From Streptomyces rhizoryzae (GTDB taxonomy: Bacteria; Actinomycetota; Actinomycetes; Streptomycetales; Streptomycetaceae): a stretch of DNA of 32,683 nucleotides. Made by a program: the position numbers and the translations under genes. The stretch lies in contig NZ_JALMUV010000062.1 in assembly GCF_023155275.1 (NCBI RefSeq), forward strand, positions 1 to 32,683, read 5' to 3'. The notes beneath the pieces are model-generated. The model was not told the origin of the DNA. It searched no databases and saw only the letters and a list, made by a program, of their open reading frames with translations. Positions 7,143 through 15,275 of this stretch are shown here, piece after piece. Numbering within the stretch: the first letter of the stretch is position 1; each line of letters opens with the position of its first letter.

Positions 7143-8930
7143 CTAGCCTCTATGTGGGATGATACCGAGTCGCGGCAGCATCCGCTTACAGGAGTCACAG
7201 GGTGGCTTGTAATCCCCGTGCCCCTCGATTAGTTCACCACCCCTCTTCCTGTCCCCGATGTTGTTTGTGTGCATCACTCCTCCTGCCAGTTCCCTCTTCA
7301 GGGCTTCCTCGCTGGTCAAACGTGTACCGTCAGGATCCAAGCCCCTCAACCGGTCAGATATCAGGGCCACTTCGGCACACTTTCCGTGCCCCGCACTGAT
7401 ATTGCCCTCTCGCTCAATGTCGTCCAGCATCTTCTTGAGTTCAGGGTGGACATCGATGGCAACACGTCCCCCAAATTTGGTGGAACTTGTATGCCCCGTG
7501 ATCACGCCGTTATGCAAGAAACTTCCGGCGCATCCATTCTTAATGCGATATGCACCCGGCGTCTCGACACCTGACTGTCCCGGCGGCGCATTGTGCGCAT
7601 CGTCTGCTAGTCGCCGCGACTCTTCCTCAAGCTGCCTGAGCCTCTGGTCGTGATTGAGTCCACTCACGTCCAGGGCACGACCATGGTGGTTTTTCATCCC
7701 CCATGCGCTTTTCCCGTGCCATGGAGGGTTGATGGGTTGCCCCTGCGGGGCATCGCTCCCACCCGGCGGCCGACTGCCGGAGCCTCCCGCTCCCTTCCCC
7801 CCACCCTGCCCTCTGCCACCACCTGCAGCCCCGCCAGTTCCCGGAGCCTTCGACCCCTTGGCAGCGTTCTTCCCAAGGCCCTTGAAGTGGTCGGCGAGAC
7901 CCTTGTCGTTGTCGTGGTGGTTCTTGGCCATCTGCTTGATGCCGCGGGTCATGTTGTCGTCGAGGTGCTTGGCGGTCTTCTTGACGCCGTCTTCGATGCC
8001 TTCGATGACCTTGTCGAGCACCGTGTTGGCCGCATCGGCAATGGCGTCCTTGCCACGAGTACGGCCGTGGTGGCTCTTGGCCCTTCCGATCTTGCCGCCG
8101 GCCTTGTTCCGGAAGGTACCGCCCGCACTCTCCAAACTCGTCACGGCGCGGTCGTGCTCATCGGCGTCGAAACTGAACCCGCCACTGCCTCCGGCTCCAG
8201 CATCGCTTCCCCCACCACTGCCGCCGGCGCTGAGAAGTTCCATGGGGTTGTCCGCTGCCGATTTCGCGGCACCCTTGGCTTTTTGCACGCCCTGGGCGAA
8301 ACCTTCCTTGCCCGCCTTGGCGGTCTGACCCAGGTCCACGCCATCCTTGACACCAAAGGCGTTGGCGCCGAGCTGGACGACCAGGTCACCCACCATCGCG
8401 CCCAGGGCCTCCTCGACCGGAGTGAGGGCGATGCTGACGACCTGCTCGGCAACCTGCTGACAAACCTCTTTGAACAGCCGCTTGAGGATCATGCGGGTCG
8501 CCTGCGTCGCACCCATTGCGCCCAGTTCCGACAGCCCGAGGGTGAAGGGGGCCGCGGCCTGGGCGGCGATCACCTCCGCGGCGAGTATGCCCAGCTGGAC
8601 CAGCGCGCCGATCTTCGCACCCTCGATGAGGAGCGCTACGCCGTCCATCGCGGTGCCCGCCATTCGACCGCAGTCGGCAAGGCCCTTGAGGTGTTTGCTG
8701 TTGATCTTGCCCCAGTGGCTGTTGAGCGCTTCCACGGCGAGAGAGCCGCCGGCCGAGCTCACCAGACTCTGGATGGCGGTGTGTGCTTCGTCGGCGCCTT
8801 CATCAATGTCATCGGCGAACTCCCGCATGGCGTTGGCCATTTCGCGATAGTCGTCCTCGTCGACGTTCGGCCACGAGACACCGATCAGGTCAAGTAACTC
8901 ATCCGCCCACCCAGGCAGCACAACACCCAT
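7143..8930 (-). CDS. ESX-type polymorphic toxin with YwqJ-like deaminase tip
   Basis: A 595-residue protein starting at ATG 8930, preceded by GGGGGA. The helical N-terminus 'SWPNVDEDDYREMANAMREF' and following segments resemble the WXG100/CpnT-like domains that send toxins through type VII (ESX) secretion. A hydrophobic helical stretch follows (about 95-150), then Gly/Ser-rich linkers ('AGGSGGGSDAGAGGSGG', 'GGAAGGGRGQGGGKGAGG') and basic helices. The C-terminal 150 or so residues are the toxin: 'GKCAEVALISD' (C518-A-E520) and 'PPCDSC' (C578, C581) form the zinc site of YwqJ-like deaminases. Such domains are predicted to deaminate nucleic acid or nucleotides in target cells; that activity is inferred from the family. 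Immunity candidates follow directly. No ESX machinery is in the window. Confidence 0.85.
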   Translation of the reverse strand: MGVVLPGWADELLDLIGVSWPNVDEDDYREMANAMREFADDIDEGADEAHTAIQSLVSSAGGSLAVEALNSHWGKINSKHLKGLADCGRMAGTAMDGVALLIEGAKIGALVQLGILAAEVIAAQAAAPFTLGLSELGAMGATQATRMILKRLFKEVCQQVAEQVVSIALTPVEEALGAMVGDLVVQLGANAFGVKDGVDLGQTAKAGKEGFAQGVQKAKGAAKSAADNPMELLSAGGSGGGSDAGAGGSGGFSFDADEHDRAVTSLESAGGTFRNKAGGKIGRAKSHHGRTRGKDAIADAANTVLDKVIEGIEDGVKKTAKHLDDNMTRGIKQMAKNHHDNDKGLADHFKGLGKNAAKGSKAPGTGGAAGGGRGQGGGKGAGGSGSRPPGGSDAPQGQPINPPWHGKSAWGMKNHHGRALDVSGLNHDQRLRQLEEESRRLADDAHNAPPGQSGVETPGAYRIKNGCAGSFLHNGVITGHTSSTKFGGRVAIDVHPELKKMLDDIEREGNISAGHGKCAEVALISDRLRGLDPDGTRLTSEEALKRELAGGVMHTNNIGDRKRGGELIEGHGDYKPPCDSCKRMLPRLGIIPHRG

Positions 8931-9368
8931 GCGAACCCATCCCCCATGAACCGTAAGTCAGATGATCACACATTCCCATCTGGGTGGAGACTCCCTCAAG
9001 TCGGAAGTGAGCCTGCCGCACGTCGGCATCGTCGAAGGGTGCGTCTGCGCTGATGGCGCCGCAAGCGCGGATTGAACCGCTCGCGCACTGAGCGAGCTGC
9101 GGCACTACTTCCAGCATGACGTCGTTTCATTCGGTGAGCCGTCAGCAAGCGAGGAGGGCCACGGCGATCGAAGGCGCCGAAGTGGGTCGGCTTGCGCTCG
9201 CAGCGGAGGTGTCGGCATCGGCAGTCGGCCAGTCAAGGCACCACTCGCTGCAACCATGCAGCAGTGTTGCCCCTGAGGTGTGATGACTCGTCGCCTCGCT
9301 GGCGGTGCAGACGCCTCTGCCGGCACCCGGGCTGGTGCCACCGCTTATAGGGGCAGCAGCTGTTTCGG
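8931..9368. other. gene-free stretch with a possible transposase-end remnant
   Basis: There is no convincing gene between the toxin start and the end of the ABC permease gene. On the minus strand at about 9145-9225, 'RHLRCERKPTHFGAF' and, after a frame change, 'IAVALLAC' followed by a stop recall the C-terminal end of IS5-type transposases (pattern RRL.IRYER...H..AF..LA..LIC). This is a weak resemblance on a very short piece. No inverted repeats or target duplication were found. Confidence 0.25.
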
Positions 9369-11555
9369 TCAGTCGGCGCGGGGCCGCCACGTCAGTGCGC
9401 GTCGTGCGGCTGTGGAACCACCCGCAGCCGTTGCGGCTGCGGCCAGGAGGCCCGTTGCTGTCAGGACGGCCGTGATGAGGTCCCAGGACAGGGTTGCTCC
9501 GCTTTCTCCTCCGGTCACGGGCTGGACCAGGACGACGTGAACGAACGCGCCGACGGCACCAGCGCCCAGAAGCGGGACCCCGAGGCACCAGAACGCCGTC
9601 GTGTGGAAGACCTGACTGCGTCCGGTGAGCACGGTGATTGGGGCCAGTGTCTGCGCGTACCGCAGAAATTCCGAGAGGGCGGCGAGTGCCATGGCGGTGA
9701 GCAGAACGAGCGTGCCGATGGTGCCGAGGAAGGGAATCCAGCGTGACTGATAGCCGACGGTGAAGGATTTGGCTCCGTCTTCTGCCACCGGCTCGGTGAG
9801 TGCCTTCACGCTCAGGTGCAGGTGGGCGGCACGTTTGACGGCCGGGATATCCATGGGCTTGTCGAGGTCGGTGAAGACGACGGCCTGGAGACCTTCGGCA
9901 CGGTTGATGGCGCTGACGGGACCGGTGCGCACCGCAGCGGGAGTCTGGCCGAACGTCTGGTAGCCGGAGACTCTGAGGCGCTTGTCGAGTTCCCCGTACG
10001 GCACTGTGGCCTCTTGTCCAGCGGGAGGGCAGGGGAGCCGGAGGGCACGGAGGTCGCTGCACGGCGCTTGGAGGACTCGACTGGCGCTGGAACCGTCGGG
10101 CTGGATGTTTCCGGTGCCGATGGCGACCGTGTGCGCCCCTTCGGGAAGTGCGGCGGTGAAGGCGTCGGTGAGCCGGATCGCTGACGTTTGTACGAGCGCC
10201 ATGCTCCGGCCCTGCGCGGAGTTCAGCTGTTCCTCGTCTCCGGAGCGGGCGAACAGCAGGCTGGTGATGATCTGGGTCTGTCCGATGACGCCGATGGCGA
10301 TGATCATTGCGGCCACCAGACGGACCACCATGCCCGGTCGGGCCGCAGTGGTGCGGGCGGCGATCAGGCGCGCCGGGGCGCCACTGTGGTGGGGCGACTT
10401 CGCTGCCCGCCTGCTGATCCGCGACGCGGCCCAGCCGATCACCCAGGGAAGCGTCACCCATGCGCCGACGACCGCGAACAGATAAGCCGCCGCGGAGCGT
10501 TGCGCACCGAAGGACCTCGACGTCAGAGCCAGGACGAGGAAGGCGGGACAGGACCCGAGCGCCAGAAGTCGCAGCAGACCGCTGCCTGCCGCACGGGGTC
10601 TTGTCGATGCCCCTTTACGCGCGGCGGCAGGACGCAACAAGAGGATCAGTGCGAGCATCCCCAGGGCGGAGACGGCCACGGCAGCCGCCAGCGTCGCGCC
10701 CACGCGACGCAGGTCCGTGGCGTACAGGGTGTAGTCGATCCACGGCAGTTGGACATCGACAAGGAGGAACGGAACGGTGAACAGGGCTGCGAGAGCGGCG
10801 CCGATGCACACAGGCCGGACCGCGGCCCCGATGTCCATCCAGGCGCGTGCCGCCCGGCCGGCACCGAGAGTGTGCAGCAGCGCATCCCGACGGTCCCGTC
10901 CCGCAGCGCCCATCCTGGCCGCTGCTGCCGCCAGCCCCAGAGCCGGAAGTCCCAGCAGTACGCCGATGACAGCCATCATGGATGACTGAGGGCCGACGAT
11001 CCGCAGGTCGCCGAAGACCGGGCCGGGGCCTCCGTACCCGGTGATCCCCTCCATCCGTGCTGTGCCCAGCATCGCCGTGGTGGGACGCACGTAGGCCAGC
11101 CGTTCGCCCGGTGATGCCAGCCCCTCGGCGGAGACGGTGCCGACGGTGGTGCCGTACCGGTGGGTGAAGTCCTCACTGGCGGGCCCCTCGGCCAGCGCCG
11201 GCGACAAGAACACCTCACCGGGGGCCGGCCAGCGCGCGAGGCCGGGCGGCAACGGCGCATCCTTGGTCAAGGGGGCGATGACCACCACGGTGAACTGGCG
11301 CCCTTGATAGCTGTCCCAGTACCGGCTCCACAGCGCCGATGCCTGGTGCCCGTGATCCGCGAGGGTGGGTACGCGCGCCGCGCCGCGCTGCTCGCGCCCC
11401 TCCCACGTCGCAGCGGTCGCGACCAGCGAGCACAGCGTGACGGCGACGACCGCGGTGCCGGCCAACAGCGCCCAGAACCGGGCCCGGCCGCCTTCGGCGG
11501 TCCGCCCGGCTGCCCGGCCGATGCGGAGCATGTGGTGGATCTGGCCACGCTTCAT
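9369..11555 (-). CDS. FtsX/MacB-like ABC transporter permease
   Basis: A large membrane protein of about 728 residues. The ATG at 11555 overlaps the stop of the ATPase gene (ATGA), so the two are translationally coupled. It opens with a basic stretch and one TM segment ('ALLAGTAVVAVTLCSLVATA'). A soluble extracytoplasmic domain follows (about 55-185), then blocks of hydrophobic helices such as 'MMAVIGVLLGLPALGLAAAA', 'VGATLAAAVAVSALGMLALI' and 'IPFLGTIGTLVLLTAMALAA'. A second extracytoplasmic domain separates the last two groups. This layout fits two-domain permeases of the MacB/FtsX type, including those next to lactococcin-972-like bacteriocins. With the ATPase and the upstream secreted protein it probably forms an export, immunity or envelope-stress unit; the substrate is inferred only from gene order. 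Confidence 0.8.
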   Translation of the reverse strand: MKRGQIHHMLRIGRAAGRTAEGGRARFWALLAGTAVVAVTLCSLVATAATWEGREQRGAARVPTLADHGHQASALWSRYWDSYQGRQFTVVVIAPLTKDAPLPPGLARWPAPGEVFLSPALAEGPASEDFTHRYGTTVGTVSAEGLASPGERLAYVRPTTAMLGTARMEGITGYGGPGPVFGDLRIVGPQSSMMAVIGVLLGLPALGLAAAAARMGAAGRDRRDALLHTLGAGRAARAWMDIGAAVRPVCIGAALAALFTVPFLLVDVQLPWIDYTLYATDLRRVGATLAAAVAVSALGMLALILLLRPAAARKGASTRPRAAGSGLLRLLALGSCPAFLVLALTSRSFGAQRSAAAYLFAVVGAWVTLPWVIGWAASRISRRAAKSPHHSGAPARLIAARTTAARPGMVVRLVAAMIIAIGVIGQTQIITSLLFARSGDEEQLNSAQGRSMALVQTSAIRLTDAFTAALPEGAHTVAIGTGNIQPDGSSASRVLQAPCSDLRALRLPCPPAGQEATVPYGELDKRLRVSGYQTFGQTPAAVRTGPVSAINRAEGLQAVVFTDLDKPMDIPAVKRAAHLHLSVKALTEPVAEDGAKSFTVGYQSRWIPFLGTIGTLVLLTAMALAALSEFLRYAQTLAPITVLTGRSQVFHTTAFWCLGVPLLGAGAVGAFVHVVLVQPVTGGESGATLSWDLITAVLTATGLLAAAATAAGGSTAARRALTWRPRAD

Positions 11556-12223
11556 CGCGCACCTGCCAGGGCCCCTTGTTCCAGCTGCATGACCCGGTCG
11601 GCCCGGTTTGCCACAGCGGGGTCGTGGGTGACGACGAGCAGCCCGCACCCGCGGGCGGCGGGTACGGCGAACAGCGTGTCTGCCACATGGTCACGCGATG
11701 CCTCGTCAAGTGCACCGGTCGGCTCGTCCGCCAGGAGCAGCGCGGGGCTACCGATCAGCGCCCGGGCCACGGCCACTCGTTGGCGTTCACCGCCTGACAG
11801 CTCACTGGTGGCGGTGTCAGTGACGGGCACACCAAGTTCATCCAGAAGTTTGCGGCTCTCGCCATAGGCACGGTCGCGATCCGTGCCGTCCAGCAGAGCG
11901 GCCAACGCCACATTCTCCACCGGAGAGAGTTCGGGCAGCAATTCCCCGAACTGGAAGACCATCCCCATGTGCTTCCTGCGGTGCTCTGCCAGGCGACGAC
12001 CTCGCAAAGTGACGACATCAATTCCAGCGACCATGACTGAGCCGGCATCAGGGCGAACAAGCCCCAGAAGGATGGAAAGGAGTGTGCTCTTCCCGGAACC
12101 TGAAGGGCCCATGACCGCGACGGACTCGCCTGCGCTCACGGAAAGTTCGAGCCCGTCGAGCAGGCGTCGGCCCCCGACCTCATACCTCAGCTCGCGGACT
12201 TCAAGGGGCAACGCATCCGACAC
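11552..12223 (-). CDS. ABC transporter ATP-binding protein, LolD/MacB type
   Basis: A 223-residue nucleotide-binding subunit with every expected motif: Walker A 'GPSGSGKST' (about 39-47), a Q-loop at 'GMVFQFGELLPELSPVENVA', the signature 'LSGGERQRVAVARAL', Walker B 'ALLLADEPTGALD', and the H-loop His in 'LLVVTHDPAVANRADRV'. The ADEPTGALD wording is typical of the MacB/LolD/FtsE-like group that pairs with FtsX-type permeases, which agrees with the coupled permease gene downstream. It should power the transporter on the cytoplasmic face. A hairpin lies in the 92-bp gap from the upstream secreted-protein gene, so its expression may depend on readthrough. Confidence 0.92.
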   Translation of the reverse strand: MSDALPLEVRELRYEVGGRRLLDGLELSVSAGESVAVMGPSGSGKSTLLSILLGLVRPDAGSVMVAGIDVVTLRGRRLAEHRRKHMGMVFQFGELLPELSPVENVALAALLDGTDRDRAYGESRKLLDELGVPVTDTATSELSGGERQRVAVARALIGSPALLLADEPTGALDEASRDHVADTLFAVPAARGCGLLVVTHDPAVANRADRVMQLEQGALAGAR

Positions 12224-12257
12224 GCCATCTGCCTTTCAGGAGAAGAGAATCAGCAAT

Positions 12258-12291
12258 GCGCTGCCCGGGCGAAGAGCGTCCCGGGCAGCGC
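12258..12291 (-). terminator. hairpin between secreted-protein gene and ABC genes
   Basis: A perfect 12-bp stem (gcgctgcccggg, 12258-12269; complement 12280-12291) with a 10-nt loop, 24 nt after the stop of the secreted-protein gene. Its position suggests a partial terminator that lets the first gene be made in excess over the transporter. There is no strong T-run. Confidence 0.6.
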
Positions 12292-12315
12292 GATGTCACA
12301 GCGGACCGTTATGAC

Positions 12316-12675
12316 TTAGTGGTCGTCGCTCCACCAGTTGGAACAGTCGTCCGGCCACTTGTCGATTTCGGTACAGACTCGCATGTCCCACACCTTGCCA
12401 CCCTGATTGCTGTACACCTTGGTGCCCTGTCCACTGTGATTCCACAGCGTGTACAACTCAGTGCTCGGGTTGTTGCGGTTGTACTCAGCCTTGACGGAGT
12501 TGCCGTCTCCCTTGGTGTCCTGCAGGCCGACCTGAGACCCGCCTGCCGTCCGCCACGAATGCGCACCTGACGTGTACCGGTCCATGTCCGCGAAGGCGGT
12601 GGTGGACCCTGCTGCTATGGCAACCCCCGCGATCACCACGGCTGCCCGTGACGCTAATCTGCCGGCTCTCTTCAT
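12316..12675 (-). CDS. small secreted protein, possible bacteriocin-like substrate of the ABC unit
   Basis: A 119-residue precursor. ATG 12675 is preceded by GGGAGAAG at a good distance; longer in-frame starts lack an RBS. A classical signal peptide is seen (basic 'MKRAGRLASR', core 'AAVVIAGVAIAAG', cleavage after 'TAFA', about residue 29). It leaves a mature chain of about 90 residues rich in Ser, Thr, Asn, Trp and Asp. The mature chain contains 'SWRTAGGSQVGLQDTKGDG', 'ELYTLWNHSGQGTKV' and, near the end, two cysteines in 'VCTEIDKWPDDC' that could form one disulfide. Gene order (secreted peptide, ATPase, large permease) resembles lactococcin-972-type clusters, but I do not see enough of that family's pattern to assign it. 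Function unknown. Confidence 0.7.
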   Translation of the reverse strand: MKRAGRLASRAAVVIAGVAIAAGSTTAFADMDRYTSGAHSWRTAGGSQVGLQDTKGDGNSVKAEYNRNNPSTELYTLWNHSGQGTKVYSNQGGKVWDMRVCTEIDKWPDDCSNWWSDDH

Positions 12676-12760
12676 GGAACTTCTCCCGTTGTCGCGCAGC
12701 CGCCCGTCGGCCTCTGCCGGCGGGCGATGAACGCTGACGATCTTTACAGTCGGCAAAGGC

Positions 12761-12766
12761 AGTATA
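12761..12766 (-). promoter_or_regulatory. possible -10 element for the secreted-protein operon
   Basis: Minus-strand TATACT, a close match to the sigma-70 -10 consensus, lies about 85 nt upstream of the secreted-protein start in an otherwise GC-rich context. No good -35 element was found at the right distance, so this is tentative. Confidence 0.25.
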
Positions 12767-12800
12767 AAGTCACATTCTGGCCATTGCGTTTACAGAGTGG

Positions 12801-12850
12801 CCGTTCCCGCCTGGATTCGAACCTAGTTCCTGCGTAGACCACTAAGCGGA
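12801..12850 (-). other. tRNA-3'-half-like sequence
   Basis: On the minus strand the segment contains GGTTCGAATCC, the classic T-arm core, preceded by a variable-arm-like stretch and followed by GCGGGAAC. No matching 5' acceptor strand, D-arm or anticodon arm could be built, and the T-stem has one mismatch. It may be a tRNA fragment left by an old integration, or chance. The surrounding 12676-13204 contains no gene I can support. Confidence 0.25.
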
Positions 12851-13204
12851 ATTAAGCACTCCCGCATAGACATCCACACCGACCGTGCCGAGGCTGCCCC
12901 GCGCAAGGGCGCACCTCGCATTTCCAAGATCTCCGAGGGACTTCTCTGTCCCATACACCGCAAGGGGGCTCTGATCCTTCGCGGGACTCACGCCATCACT
13001 TGAAGCAATCATTCCGTTCATCTGCCGGTCGCGGCAGGTCTCGAGACATTCGGCCTGAATGAGAGGTCGTTGGGTTCGGGGAGGTAACGGCGGGTGGTGA
13101 AGGCCGCGGCTGCGCCGCCGAAGGCAAGGCTGTGTCCTGGCTTGCAGGAGCCGCATCGCGAGCTTGAACGGTTGGAATCCGCCAACCGCCGTTTGCTCGC
13201 CCCC

Positions 13205-13516
13205 TCAGGGGGCGCCCGAGCTGGCCTCTGCCTGTTCCAGAAGGAGGTCCGCACGGACGAGGTCCTCAGGGGTGTCCACTGCAAGGCCGGCGTCGACCAC
13301 GGGCAGCATCTGCACGTTGCGCGAATGCTCGATGAAGCGCAGCATCTCGACGCCCTCGGCACGTTCGAGCGGTCCCTGGCTCAGGTTCCGGAATATCTCC
13401 AGCCCCTCGGCCGTGAACGCGTACAGCCCGAGCTGACGGAGGTAGGCAGGGTATTGACCCCGCGGGTACGGGACCGGCGGGCGGGAGAACATCAGCGCAT
13501 TGTTGTCCGCGCTGAC
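13205..13516 (-). pseudogene. C-terminal fragment of a KdsB-like cytidylyltransferase
   Basis: About 103 residues match the second half of CMP-KDO synthetase-type nucleotidyltransferases: 'NNALMFSRPPVPYPRG', 'YLRQLGLYAFTAEGLEIF', 'LERAEGVEMLRFIEH' and the closing 'AVDTPEDLVRADLLLEQ'. The N-terminal nucleotide-binding half is missing; upstream of 13516 the frame continues as unrelated sequence. A full enzyme would be about 240-250 residues and would transfer CMP to a sugar acid. Without the N-terminal half it cannot be active. It lies head to head with the phosphotransferase remnant. Confidence 0.7.
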
Positions 13517-13583
13517 CACGCCCTCTCCTACGCCCCGGGACGCCGCTCGACGCGCCTGCGCGATCTGAGGGCTTTCGGCGCGC

Positions 13584-14045
13584 GGCATCTCGCCCCTGCA
13601 CGCACACGCCACCTCGGTCTTTCTCCTGCCCCACGCCGAAGCCGTGATCCGGGTCAGCCGGGACGAACAGCCCACCTCGATTCAACGAGCCATCGACCTC
13701 ACCCGCTGGCTGGCCGGCCAGGGACTTGAGGTCACCGAACCACTCGCCGTATCGCAGCCCTTGGACATTCACGGATACGTGATCACCCTGTGGCGGCACT
13801 ACCCGCAGCCCGATGGACCGCCCCCCGGCCCGGAACACCTTGGCCGTCTGCTCTCGGACGCATACGGCTACGACCTCGCGGACTGGCAAGGGCTCTCGGT
13901 GCTCACCGAGCTGCGAGACCTCCACACGCTCGGCTCATTCATCCGCCGCGCCGACCAGGGCGACCGTGAGGCAGCTGTCCAGCTCGCCTTCCGACTGGAC
14001 ACTCTGAAAAGCGGCGACCGCACGAAGAGCTGGGCCATTCACTGA
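13584..14045 (+). pseudogene. aminoglycoside-phosphotransferase-like gene with catalytic core deleted
   Basis: The N-lobe is recognisable ('HAHATSVFLLPHAEAVIRVSR', first part in frame upstream of the GTG at 13644; then 'AIDLTRWLAGQGLEVTEPL' and 'HGYVITLWRHYP'). The C-terminal tail of the family is also present ('AYGYDLADWQGLSVLTELRD', 'DTLKSGDRTKSW'). The roughly 150 residues that should lie between them, carrying the HGD catalytic loop and metal-binding Asp, are gone. The join is near 13845-13865 and remains in frame. The product, about 134-150 residues instead of about 290, cannot be a kinase. Residual expression is possible but no promoter is visible. Confidence 0.65.
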
Positions 14046-14146
14046 CCACCAATCCAGGCGTGCACGGAGCCGGAGGCTGAGCCGGAAGATCCAAAAGGTG
14101 ATCTTTTGAGGGGAGGGGTCTCCCGGGGAACCCGTCGGCACCCTCC

Positions 14147-14461
14147 CTGGGCCGACTGCTGGTTGATTCCTCCATGAGCGACTTCATCGCCCAGCACTCC
14201 CGCCACAGCGTGCTGACCCGCGTCGACAAGCCCGAGGCGCTGCGGGAGGCCCTGACGGCTAAGGGCATCACGACCGAGGCGCTGCCCGACGGACGGATCG
14301 AAGCCATGGAAGTGACGGTCGAAGAGGTAGGCCGCATCGCGCAGGCGCAACAGATCGCCGTCTACGAAATGGCTGCGCAGTCCGCATCGTTGGAAGAGGC
14401 GTTCATGCAACTGACCTCGCAGCAGACCGAGTACCGGGCCAGGAAGAAGGTGCAGCGGTGA
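14147..14461 (+). pseudogene. C-terminal tail of an ABC transporter ATP-binding protein
   Basis: From 'LGRLLVDSSMSDFIAQHSR' onward the sequence is the tail that follows the ATPase core in ABC-2 drug-export-type ATPases ('HSVLTRVDKPEALREAL', 'VGRIAQAQQIAVYEM', 'SASLEEAFMQLTSQQTEYRA'). Walker A, signature and Walker B are all missing upstream, so only about 100 of roughly 300 residues remain. The stop overlaps the GTG of the permease gene (GTGA), showing that the two were once a coupled pair. Confidence 0.8.
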
Positions 14462-15198
14462 ACCATGTCATCCGATCAGAGTGGATCAAGCTGAGCAGCT
14501 TGCGGACACACGTCTGGTCGCTCCCGGTTTACGTCGTCATCTGCCTGGCGATCAGCGGTCTGATGGGCTACACCAGTCGGCACAGCAAGGGCATTGACCC
14601 GGTCGCTCTGGGGTTCTCCGGCCTACAGAGCGGCATGATCCTCATGGTCATGCTCGGGGTCTTGGCCGTTACGCACGAATACTCCTCCGGCACGATCAAG
14701 AGTTCACTGCTCGCTGTGCCGAAACGGAGTGTGTACTACGCGGGGAAGCTCGCAACCATCCTGCTGGTGACCGTCGTACTGTCGGTGCTCACCGCCGTGG
14801 TGAGCTTTTTCTTCGTGCAAGGCATCCTCGGTAACTCCGGCATCGCAGTGGACGTCGGGATCATGGGTCGTTTTCTCGGCGCAGCCCTCTACACGATGCT
14901 GCTGGTGGCCTTCTCCATGGGCCTGGCGACGGTGCTGCGGTCCGGCACAGTCACACTCGGCCTGCTGGTGCCGATGTTCTTCATGCTGTCGACGATCCTG
15001 AACAACATTCCTGCGACGCGCGCAGTAGCCCAATTTCTTCCCGACATGGCCGGGGCCTTGATCCTCAGAAGGACCCTCCCCCCCGCACACAGTGCTCAAC
15101 GGCGGAACGGGATTGGCAGTCCTGGCCGCGTGGGCCGTGGTGACGGTGACCGCCGGATACGTCGCGCTCGCCCGACGCGACGCCTGACCCGAGGATGA
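14458..15198 (+). CDS. ABC-2 type permease with frameshifted C-terminus
   Basis: The GTG at 14458 overlaps the end of the ATPase remnant. Six hydrophobic segments are expected. Visible ones include 'VWSLPVYVVICLAISGLMG', 'GMILMVMLGVLAVTHEYSSG' with the typical 'HEYSSGTIKSSLLAVPKR', 'LATILLVTVVLSVLTAVVSF', 'FLGAALYTMLLVAFSMGLA' and 'TLGLLVPMFFMLSTIL'. After 'GALILRRTLPP' the frame turns into Arg/Gly-rich nonsense. Removing one C from the C7 run at 15078-15084 restores the expected last TM and tail ('NGGTGLAVLAAWAVVTVTAG', then 'ALARRDA') ending at 15187. The partner ATPase is destroyed, so the transporter is probably dead. Ancestral role: export of an unknown compound. Confidence 0.75.
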   Translation: MNHVIRSEWIKLSSLRTHVWSLPVYVVICLAISGLMGYTSRHSKGIDPVALGFSGLQSGMILMVMLGVLAVTHEYSSGTIKSSLLAVPKRSVYYAGKLATILLVTVVLSVLTAVVSFFFVQGILGNSGIAVDVGIMGRFLGAALYTMLLVAFSMGLATVLRSGTVTLGLLVPMFFMLSTILNNIPATRAVAQFLPDMAGALILRRTLPPAHSAQRRNGIGSPGRVGRGDGDRRIRRARPTRRLTRG

Positions 15199-15275
15199 TC
15201 CAGTCAAGAAAGAGAAGCAGTCCCGGAACTTAGGGCCTGGGAAGTTCAACCCGGAGTACGGGAAGGGGAGGTCTC

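Noticed and set aside
7650..8897. 415-residue plus-strand frame antisense to the toxin
   Set aside because: The minus strand encodes the ESX-type N-domain and deaminase motifs. This frame is composition-driven.
9142..10461. 439-residue minus-strand frame within the ABC permease
   Set aside because: It is a different frame of the permease gene, Arg/Pro/His-rich, without hydrophobic segments.
13094..13729. 211-residue plus-strand frame across the KdsB-like remnant
   Set aside because: The minus strand shows the cytidylyltransferase pattern. The plus frame has no coherent domain.
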